Source: an uncultured Collinsella sp. (lineage in GTDB: Bacteria > Actinomycetota > Coriobacteriia > Coriobacteriales > Coriobacteriaceae). Taken from it: a stretch of 5,020 bases of DNA. Location of the stretch: the NCBI GenBank assembly GCA_902464965.1, contig CABQLI010000102.1, positions 1 through 5,020 on the forward strand, read 5' to 3'. A program made the translations under genes and the position numbers. Below, piece after piece: positions 1 through 5,020 of the stretch (position 1 is its first letter; every line of letters begins with the position of its first letter). The notes under the pieces were generated by a model. The model searched no databases, was not told where the DNA came from, and saw only the letters and a program-made list of their open reading frames with translations.

Positions 1-19
1 CCAGGCCCGATTTTGCCTC

Positions 20-46
20 TTGACAATGTCCTGCTCATATTAAAAG
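20..46 (+). promoter_or_regulatory. Weak candidate sigma-70-type promoter
   Basis: TTGACA at 20-25 is a perfect consensus -35 hexamer. The best -10 partner is TAAAAG at 41-46, which matches TATAAT at 4 of 6 positions with a short 15-base spacer; TATTAA at 38-43 also matches 4 of 6 but lies only 12 bases away. If used, it would give a leader of roughly 200 nucleotides before the first gene. The poor spacing makes this a tentative call, and transcription could start elsewhere in the leader. Confidence 0.25.
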
Positions 47-193
47 GAACGTCCCTAAGTGCCGCATTGTGGGTAACGCGTTTTATCAAATATGGCATTT
101 ATCTGCGGTAATGTCCTTTTTCACCGCTGAGGACGACGTTTCATACCGCCTGCCGAACCGTGTTGCTGCCAAATAACTATTTAGGTCAGTGTG

Positions 194-230
194 TTGCGTG
201 TAGCAATTTCGCCCGGCCTCGCCTCCGGGC
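194..230 (+). promoter_or_regulatory. Two tandem hairpin-capable repeats in the 5' leader
   Basis: TTGC at 194-197 can pair with GCAA at 203-206 across a 5-base loop. Immediately after, GCCCGG at 211-216 can pair perfectly with CCGGGC at 225-230 across an 8-base loop. The second, stronger stem ends 8 bases before the ribosome binding site of the flavoprotein gene. No T-run follows, so it does not resemble an intrinsic terminator. It could influence translation initiation or mRNA stability, or be chance in a GC-rich genome. Confidence 0.35.
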
Positions 231-238
231 TGCCATGT

Positions 239-246
239 GAGAGGGG
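239..246 (+). promoter_or_regulatory. Ribosome binding site of the flavoprotein gene
   Basis: The purine run GAGAGGGG ends 5 bases before ATG 252. This decides the start in favour of ATG 252 over the in-frame GTG at 237, which would itself overlap the ribosome binding site. Confidence 0.75.
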
Positions 247-251
247 ATCTT

Positions 252-2084
252 ATGGCTCGACTGCATGTAATGGAACGCAGCCACGCTCAGGCCGTCATGG
301 ACGACCTGCACGATGCGCTCGGACGCCGTCTGGCGGTGAGTTCGCTCGCCCCGTGTCCCGTTGAGTTTACGGCAGCGCTCGTCAACCTGTGTTCGACGCA
401 GAGCTGCGGCAAGTGCACGCCCTGCCGCGTGGGCCTGAGCGCGCTGAGCGATCTGCTCGCCGATGTGCTCGAGGGCCGCGCCGACGAGTCTACGCTCAAC
501 CTGATTGAGCGCACGGCCCGCACCATCTACCTTTCGAGCGACTGCGCCATCGGCTACGAAGCTGGCGCCATGGCGCTCACGGCCATTCGCGGCTTCCGCG
601 ACGATTTTGAGCATCACATTCGTGAGCACTCCTGCGGCTTTGACCGCGAGGCCCGCGTCCCGTGCGTCTCGGGCTGCCCGGCGCACGTCGACATTCCCGG
701 GTACATTTCGCTCGTCGAGGCCGGCCGCTATGCCGATGCCGTCAAGGTCATCCGCAAGAATAACCCGCTGCCGCTCGTCTGCGGCCTGGTGTGCGAGCAT
801 CCCTGCGAGATGCACTGTCGCCGTGGCATGGTCGACGACCCCATGAACATCCTCGCCCTCAAGCGTTTTGCCGTTGAGCACAGCGACCTCAACGACCACA
901 AACCGCATGTAGTGGACAACACCGGTAAGCGCGTCGCCGTGATCGGCGGCGGCCCGGCCGGCCTTTCCTGCGCTTACTACCTGGCCGTGATGGGTCATAA
1001 GGTGACCATCTTTGAGCAGCGTCACCACCTGGGCGGCATGCTGCGCTACGGCATCCCCAGCTATCGTCTGCCGCGCGAGCGTCTGCAGGCCGAGATCGAC
1101 TGGATCTTGAGCGCCGGCATCGACGTTGAGCTCGACCACTCCGTGAACGGCGAGGAGCTTGCCCGCCTGCGCGACGAGTTCGATGCCGTCTATCTGGCCA
1201 TTGGTGCCCACAGCGATAAGAAGCTCGGCCTTCCGGGCGAAGAGGCTCCCGGCGTGGAGTCGGCCGTCAAGATGCTGCGTGCCATCGGCGACGACGAGCT
1301 GCCCGACCTGAGCGGCCAGCGCGTGTGCGTCATCGGCGGCGGCAACGTGGCCATGGACGTGGCGCGCTCTGCCGTGCGCTGCGGTGCCGAAAAGGTAAGC
1401 ATTGTCTACCGCCGCCGCATCTGCGATATGACGGCTCAGGACGCCGAGATTGCCGGTGCCCAGGCCGAGGGCTGCGAGGTGCTGGAGCTGACGGCCCCGC
1501 TCGCCATCGAGACGGGCGAGGACGGTCGCGTGAGCGGCCTGCGCGTGCAACCGCAGATTATCGGCGAGCCCCGTCGCGGTCGTCCGGCCCCGCGTGCCGC
1601 CGCGACGCCCGAGCGCGTCATTCCCTGCGAGCGCGTGTTCGTGGCCATCGGCCAGGACATCGACTCCAAGCCATTTGAGGACATGGGCATCGCCTGCAAG
1701 TGGGGTCGCGTCGTCACCGATTCGGACGGCGCCGTGCCCAGTTTCGATGGCCTCTTTAGCGGCGGCGACTGCCAGACCGGCCCCGCCACCGTCATCCGTG
1801 CCATCAACGCCGGCCGCGTAGCTTCGGCAAATATCGACCGCTACCTGGGCTTCGACCACAAGATTAAGCTCGACGTGGAGCTGCCGACCGTTCAGTTTAA
1901 GGGCAAGCATGAGTGCGGCCGCTGCGAGCTGGGCGAGCGCGAGGCCGGCGAGCGCATTCACGATTGGAATCTGGTCGAGCAGGGCCTTACCGAGGAGGAG
2001 GCGCGCCAGGAGGCAAGCCGCTGCCTGCGTTGCGACCACTTTGGCTTTGGCGCGTTCCGCGGAGGGAGGAATCTGGAATGGTAG
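252..2084 (+). CDS. NAD(P)H-dependent iron-sulfur flavoprotein, GltD/NfnB-like, hydrogenase partner
   Basis: This 610-residue cytoplasmic protein probably passes electrons between NAD(P)H and the hydrogenase encoded next. Seen in order: a NuoF C-terminal-type [4Fe-4S] domain with C52, C55, C58 (SCGKCTPCR) and C98; a dihydropyrimidine-dehydrogenase-type Fe-S domain (about 128-215) with C138, C142, C177, C181, C185 and C189; an FAD dinucleotide fold (GGGPAG, 232-237); a second nucleotide fold (GGGNVAMD, 362-369) followed by YRRR at 386-389, an arginine pattern that favours NADPH in this family; a closing FAD motif GGD at 504-506; and a tail with C555, C558, C591 and C594. ATG 252 is chosen for its ribosome binding site. 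The end overlaps the hydrogenase gene by 7 bases. Such proteins are often labelled glutamate synthase small subunit, but no large subunit is present and the NuoF-like domain argues for a hydrogenase role. The family assignment is strong; the cofactor preference and direction of flow are inferred. Confidence 0.9.
   Translation: MARLHVMERSHAQAVMDDLHDALGRRLAVSSLAPCPVEFTAALVNLCSTQSCGKCTPCRVGLSALSDLLADVLEGRADESTLNLIERTARTIYLSSDCAIGYEAGAMALTAIRGFRDDFEHHIREHSCGFDREARVPCVSGCPAHVDIPGYISLVEAGRYADAVKVIRKNNPLPLVCGLVCEHPCEMHCRRGMVDDPMNILALKRFAVEHSDLNDHKPHVVDNTGKRVAVIGGGPAGLSCAYYLAVMGHKVTIFEQRHHLGGMLRYGIPSYRLPRERLQAEIDWILSAGIDVELDHSVNGEELARLRDEFDAVYLAIGAHSDKKLGLPGEEAPGVESAVKMLRAIGDDELPDLSGQRVCVIGGGNVAMDVARSAVRCGAEKVSIVYRRRICDMTAQDAEIAGAQAEGCEVLELTAPLAIETGEDGRVSGLRVQPQIIGEPRRGRPAPRAAATPERVIPCERVFVAIGQDIDSKPFEDMGIACKWGRVVTDSDGAVPSFDGLFSGGDCQTGPATVIRAINAGRVASANIDRYLGFDHKIKLDVELPTVQFKGKHECGRCELGEREAGERIHDWNLVEQGLTEEEARQEASRCLRCDHFGFGAFRGGRNLEW
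2061..2070 (+). promoter_or_regulatory. Strong ribosome binding site inside the flavoprotein gene
   Basis: GGAGGGAGGA lies within the last codons of the flavoprotein gene, 7 bases before ATG 2078. It is the strongest Shine-Dalgarno-like sequence I noticed in the window. It supports ATG 2078 as the hydrogenase start and translational coupling of the two genes. Confidence 0.8.
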
Positions 2085-3889
2085 AGCTCAACAAAACCAC
2101 CGTCGGCGACAACAGCGAAAACGGAGCGCACAACATGGTCAGGCTCATTATCGATAACTGCGAAGTCGTGGTGCCCGAGCACACCACGATCTTGGACGCG
2201 GCCAAGTCCGTCGGCATCCAGATTCCCACCCTGTGCTACCTGCGCGATCTAAACGAGATCGGCGGCTGCCGCGTGTGCGTGGTCGAGGTTGAGGGCTGCG
2301 ACCAGCTGGTTGCCGCCTGCAACAACTACGTGCTCGACGGCATGGTGGTCCACACCAACAGCCCCAAGGCCCGCGAGGCCCGTCGCACCAACGTGCAGCT
2401 GCTGCTGTCCCAGCACGATTCGCAGTGCACGAGCTGCGTGCGCAGCGGCAACTGCAACCTACAGACCATCGCCAACGACCTGGGCATTTTCTATCTGCCG
2501 TATCAAAGGCATTTGGCGGGTGAGGGCTGGGATTTCGATTTTCCCATCATCCGCGAAAACGACAAGTGCATTAAATGCATGCGCTGCATCAAGGTGTGCG
2601 AGAGCGTGCAGGGCCTAGGGATTTGGGACCTGACCAACCGCGCCACGCATACCGCCGTGGGTACCCGCGGGCGCGCGCCGATCGGCAAGACCGATTGCGT
2701 CGCGTGCGGCCAGTGCATTACGCATTGCCCGACGGGCGCACTGCGCGAACGCGACGATACTGAGACCGTGTTTGACGCGCTCGCTAATCCCGACAAGATC
2801 GTGCTGGTGCAGATCGCGCCTGCCGTGCGTAGCGCCTGGGGCGAGGAGCTCGGCATTCCGCGCGAGGAGGCTACCGTCGAGCGCCTGGCTTGCGCGCTGC
2901 GCCGCGTGGGCTTTGAGTACGTGTTCGACACCGACTTCTCGGCCGACCTCACCATCATGGAGGAGGGCTCCGAGCTGCTCGAGCGCCTGGGTGCCGCTGC
3001 TAAGGGTGAGGACGATAGCCGCGGCTGGCCCATGTTTACGAGCTGCTGCCCGGGCTGGGTGCGCTTTGTGAAGGCGCGCTATCCGGAGTTTGTCGACAGC
3101 CTGTCCACATCCAAGTCGCCGCAGCAGATGTTCGGCGCCATCGCCAAGACCTACTACGCCAAGGTGCTGGGCGTGGAGCCCGAGCGTCTGTTTGTGGTGT
3201 CCGTTATGCCGTGCACGGCCAAGAAGGCTGAGTGCGCGCTGCCGAGCATGGTGGGCGATGGCGGCGCACCCGATGTGGACGTTGCGCTGACGGTGCGCGA
3301 GATGGTGCGCATGATCCGCGCGAGCCACGTGAGCGTGGACACGCTGGTTGAGGAGCCGCTCGATACGCCGCTGGGCTTTGGCACAGGCGCGGGTGTGATC
3401 TTTGGCGCCACGGGCGGCGTGATGGAGGCCGCCGTGCGCTCGGCCTACTACCTGGTGACGGGCAAGAACCCGGATGCCGATTTCTTTACCGACGTGCGCG
3501 GACTCGACGGCTGGAAGGAAGCCGTCGCCGATATCGATGGCACCAAGGTGCGCGTCGCCGTGGCACACGGGCTGGGCAACGCCGCCCGCCTACTCGACGC
3601 GATTCGCGACGGCCGTGTGGGCTATGACTTCGTCGAGGTTATGGCATGCCCGGGCGGCTGCGTCGGTGGCGGCGGTCAGCCCATCCACGACGGCTGCGAG
3701 CTGGCAGCCGAGCGCGGCCAGGTGCTCTGGGGTCTCGATGCGAACGCCGAGATTCGCTTCTCGCACGAGAATCCCGATGTTCAGGCGTGCTATAGCGAGT
3801 TCTTGGGTGCGCCGCTCTCGCCGCTGGCCGAGGAATTGCTGCATACCGACCATCACGCATGGACGATGCCTAACGAGGGGGCGTGCTAG
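2078..3889 (+). CDS. [FeFe]-hydrogenase catalytic subunit with four accessory Fe-S sites
   Basis: This 603-residue protein catalyses reversible H2 formation from protons and electrons in the cytoplasm. From the N-terminus: a plant-type [2Fe-2S] site (C53, C64, C67, C81); a His-ligated [4Fe-4S] site (H113, C117, C120, C126); two ferredoxin-type [4Fe-4S] sites (C164, C167, C170, C174 and C207, C210, C213, C217); then the H-cluster domain with signatures TSCCPGW (321-327), MPCTAKKAE (377-385) and the third from E520 to P535 with C524 and C528. By alignment from memory with Clostridium pasteurianum CpI (about 574 residues), the H-cluster ligands are C324, C379, C524 and C528, and the proton path C323, E296, E299, S343 is intact. 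The C-terminus is the usual small-subunit-like tail. An alternative start at ATG 2135 would give 584 residues. Pairing with a GltD-like flavoprotein fits HydDB group A2; the subgroup is inferred. HydE, HydF and HydG must be encoded elsewhere. Confidence 0.96.
   Translation: MVELNKTTVGDNSENGAHNMVRLIIDNCEVVVPEHTTILDAAKSVGIQIPTLCYLRDLNEIGGCRVCVVEVEGCDQLVAACNNYVLDGMVVHTNSPKAREARRTNVQLLLSQHDSQCTSCVRSGNCNLQTIANDLGIFYLPYQRHLAGEGWDFDFPIIRENDKCIKCMRCIKVCESVQGLGIWDLTNRATHTAVGTRGRAPIGKTDCVACGQCITHCPTGALRERDDTETVFDALANPDKIVLVQIAPAVRSAWGEELGIPREEATVERLACALRRVGFEYVFDTDFSADLTIMEEGSELLERLGAAAKGEDDSRGWPMFTSCCPGWVRFVKARYPEFVDSLSTSKSPQQMFGAIAKTYYAKVLGVEPERLFVVSVMPCTAKKAECALPSMVGDGGAPDVDVALTVREMVRMIRASHVSVDTLVEEPLDTPLGFGTGAGVIFGATGGVMEAAVRSAYYLVTGKNPDADFFTDVRGLDGWKEAVADIDGTKVRVAVAHGLGNAARLLDAIRDGRVGYDFVEVMACPGGCVGGGGQPIHDGCELAAERGQVLWGLDANAEIRFSHENPDVQACYSEFLGAPLSPLAEELLHTDHHAWTMPNEGAC
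3875..3881 (+). promoter_or_regulatory. Ribosome binding site of the substrate-binding protein gene
   Basis: GAGGGGG lies inside the last codons of the hydrogenase gene, 10 bases before ATG 3892. The GTG at 3883 is only one base away and so is too close to be served by it. ATG 3913 has only a weak GCTGAG in front. Confidence 0.6.
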
Positions 3890-3891
3890 CG

Positions 3892-4947
3892 ATGCGTGCG
3901 TTTGATGCTGAGATGACGCGCCGAGGATTTGCCTCGGCGCTTGCCGCAGGCGCGTTGTCGCTCGCACTGGCTGGCTGTGGCGGCGGAGCTGCGGGGGCGG
4001 GGTCCGCCGTGGGCTCGGCTGCCACGGACGGCGCCGGTGCTGTCGCAGAGCCGGTCGAGGTGCACGTCGCCTCGCTCAAGGGGCCGACCTCGATTGGCCT
4101 GGTGCAGTTTATGGACCAGGCTGCCGATGGCGAGACGGACAATGAGTTCGACTTTGCGATCAACACTGCCGCCGACGAGATCGTTCCCAAGATCATTCAG
4201 GGCGATATCGACATTGCCCTGGTGCCCGCCAACGTGGCGAGCGTACTCTACAACAAGACCGAGGGCGCGGTGCAGGTCATCGACATCAACACGCTGGGCG
4301 TGCTGAGCGTGGTGACGGGCGACGCGGACGTTACCTCGTTTGGTGATCTGGCGGGTCGTACCGTCTACATGACGGGCAAGGGCGCCACGCCGGAGTACGT
4401 CATGAACTACCTGTTGGAGCGCGCGGGCCTGACCGGCCAGGTGACGCTCGAGTTTAAGAGCGAGCCCACCGAGGTGCTGACGGCCCTGCTTGCCGGTCCG
4501 TCCGCCGTTGGCGTGCTGCCGGAGCCGTTCAAGACCGCTGCCATCGCCAAGAGCGAGGGCAAGCTGTCGGCGCCGGTAAGTCTGACCGACGTGTGGGACG
4601 AGCTGGCAGGAGACACGGGCTCGCGCTTGCTGACGGGTGTGACCGTGGTGCGCCGCGCGTTTGCCGAGGAGCATCCCGAGGCCGTGGCGGAATTCTTGCA
4701 CTGCCATGAGGCGAGCGTGAAGGCCGTCAATGCGGCGCCGGCAGACTGGGCTCAGGCCGTGGTCGATGCGGGCATCGTGGATAACGCCACGATTGCCGGA
4801 AAAGCGATTCCCGGATGCATGCTCGTGTGCCAGACGGGAAAGGATATGAAGACCGCGCTCGGTGGGTATCTGCAGGTGCTGGCCGATGCGGACGCGAGTG
4901 CCGTGGGCGGCAAGCTCCCGGCCGATGATTTCTACTACATGGAGTAG
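3892..4947 (+). CDS. ABC transporter substrate-binding lipoprotein, NitT/TauT/SsuA-like
   Basis: This 351-residue protein probably captures a small solute outside the membrane and delivers it to an ABC importer. The N-terminus has a twin-arginine-like motif (T9-R10-R11-G12-F13), a hydrophobic stretch and a lipobox LAGC with C29 as the lipidated residue, followed by a Gly/Ala-rich linker to about residue 52. The mature part looks like the NMT1/SsuA periplasmic-binding fold (COG0715 type): LKGPTS at 62-67, GDIDIALVPANVA at 104-116 and VLPEPF at 208-213 are typical landmarks. Mature cysteines occur at C271, C309 and C313. It begins 2 bases after the hydrogenase stop, so co-transcription is very likely. 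Other starts are GTG 3883 and ATG 3913; the latter gives a compact 22-residue signal peptide. The substrate cannot be read from the sequence: sulfonates, nitrate, bicarbonate and thiamine precursors are all carried by relatives. Confidence 0.85.
   Translation: MRAFDAEMTRRGFASALAAGALSLALAGCGGGAAGAGSAVGSAATDGAGAVAEPVEVHVASLKGPTSIGLVQFMDQAADGETDNEFDFAINTAADEIVPKIIQGDIDIALVPANVASVLYNKTEGAVQVIDINTLGVLSVVTGDADVTSFGDLAGRTVYMTGKGATPEYVMNYLLERAGLTGQVTLEFKSEPTEVLTALLAGPSAVGVLPEPFKTAAIAKSEGKLSAPVSLTDVWDELAGDTGSRLLTGVTVVRRAFAEEHPEAVAEFLHCHEASVKAVNAAPADWAQAVVDAGIVDNATIAGKAIPGCMLVCQTGKDMKTALGGYLQVLADADASAVGGKLPADDFYYME
4941..4944 (+). promoter_or_regulatory. Ribosome binding site of the truncated downstream gene
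   Basis: GGAG directly precedes the stop codon of the substrate-binding protein gene and lies 6 bases before GTG 4951. It supports initiation at this GTG and coupling to the gene before it. Confidence 0.5.
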
Positions 4948-4950
4948 CCC

Positions 4951-5020
4951 GTGCGTGCGTTTGCTCGACAAATGACAGGGCGTATGAAGGTGGTGGCAGC
5001 AGCAGGTGCCGTTGCCGCCT
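4951..5020 (+). CDS. Start of a gene, probably the ABC transporter permease (partial)
   Basis: An open frame begins at GTG 4951, three bases after the preceding stop, and runs off the window after 23 codons. The visible residues are a basic segment (Arg at 2, 6 and 11, Lys at 13) followed by an Ala/Val/Gly-rich stretch, as at the N-terminus of a membrane protein before its first transmembrane helix. In NitT/TauT-type importers the permease gene commonly follows the binding-protein gene, which is the main ground for the call. ATG 4972 and ATG 4984 are alternative in-frame starts, but GGAG at 4941-4944 favours 4951. Too little is present to confirm the family. Confidence 0.5.
   Translation, partial: MRAFARQMTGRMKVVAAAGAVAA

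Larger units (their letters stand above)
1..251 (+). promoter_or_regulatory. Upstream non-coding leader of the hydrogenase operon
   Basis: No convincing coding region is seen here on either strand. The stretch is visibly richer in A and T than the genes that follow, as expected for a promoter and 5' leader. It contains a perfect TTGACA hexamer at 20-25, an 8-base palindrome AACGCGTT at 75-82, a GCGGT/ACCGC inverted repeat at 105-127, and two small hairpin-capable segments at 194-206 and 211-230. All transcription of the downstream cluster presumably starts in this stretch or further upstream. I could not match it to a riboswitch class or to a recognised Fnr or Rex operator. The 3' end of any gene upstream of position 1 is not visible. 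Confidence 0.6.

Noticed and set aside
60..200. Fnr-type or Rex-type operator
   Set aside because: I looked for TTGAT-N4-ATCAA and TTGTTAA-N4-TTAACAA-like palindromes because they would fit an anaerobic redox operon; none matches well.
211..230. GC hairpin as an intrinsic terminator of an upstream gene
   Set aside because: The stem is only 6 base pairs and no T-run follows it; it abuts the next gene's ribosome binding site.
237..251. GTG 237 as the flavoprotein start
   Set aside because: The codon overlaps the best ribosome binding site (239-246), which is correctly spaced for ATG 252.
186..2039. Minus-strand open frame of 617 codons opposite the flavoprotein gene
   Set aside because: It mirrors the sense gene and arises because GC-rich third positions remove antisense stops. 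Its product is low-complexity, rich in Ala, His and Gly, with no recognisable motif.
1913..2077. Extended hydrogenase frame beginning at 1913
   Set aside because: The added residues are an out-of-frame reading of the flavoprotein end, Arg/Gly-rich with no domain; the strong ribosome binding site at 2061-2070 points to ATG 2078.
252..2084. Naming the flavoprotein glutamate synthase small subunit (gltD)
   Set aside because: The core is GltD-like, but the added NuoF-type cluster domain and overlap with a hydrogenase, with no large subunit in view, argue against that role.
2615..3568. Minus-strand open frame of 317 codons opposite the hydrogenase
   Set aside because: It lies wholly within a gene carrying all hydrogenase signatures on the plus strand; the translation is His/Ala-rich with no family resemblance.
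3886..4971. Minus-strand open frame of 361 codons opposite the binding-protein gene
   Set aside because: It is an antisense shadow of the same GC bias; the plus strand shows a signal peptide, lipobox and family landmarks.

Overview
The window holds one co-directional plus-strand gene cluster in GC-rich DNA, preceded by a less GC-rich 251-base leader. Oxygen-sensitive [FeFe]-hydrogenase chemistry, strong GC bias at third codon positions, purine-rich ribosome binding sites and a lipoprotein signal together suggest an anaerobic high-GC Gram-positive bacterium. A gut member of the Coriobacteriia such as Collinsella is my best guess. That placement is inference; no rRNA or other taxonomic marker is present.

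Layout: (1) positions 1-251 contain no gene, but have a perfect TTGACA hexamer and several small inverted repeats just before the first ribosome binding site. (2) 252-2084 encodes a 610-residue iron-sulfur flavoprotein: a NuoF-type [4Fe-4S] domain, then a GltD/NfnB-like NAD(P)H:FAD oxidoreductase, then a cysteine-bearing tail. (3) 2078-3889 encodes a complete [FeFe]-hydrogenase with four accessory cluster sites and all three H-cluster signatures; it overlaps the flavoprotein gene by 7 bases. (4) 3892-4947, two bases further on, encodes a lipoprotein ABC-transporter substrate-binding protein of the NitT/TauT/SsuA type with a twin-arginine-like signal. (5) 4951-5020 is the start of another gene, probably the permease of the same transporter, cut by the window end.

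The flavoprotein and hydrogenase very probably form one enzyme that moves electrons between NAD(P)H and protons/H2. This fits the HydDB description of group A2, the 'glutamate synthase-linked' [FeFe]-hydrogenases, although no glutamate synthase large subunit is visible and the flavoprotein should not be named one. The tight spacing implies that the transporter genes are transcribed with the hydrogenase. Why a solute importer is tied to a hydrogenase is the main open question. No hydrogenase maturation genes (HydE, HydF, HydG), RNA genes, mobile elements, CRISPR arrays or intrinsic terminators were seen.
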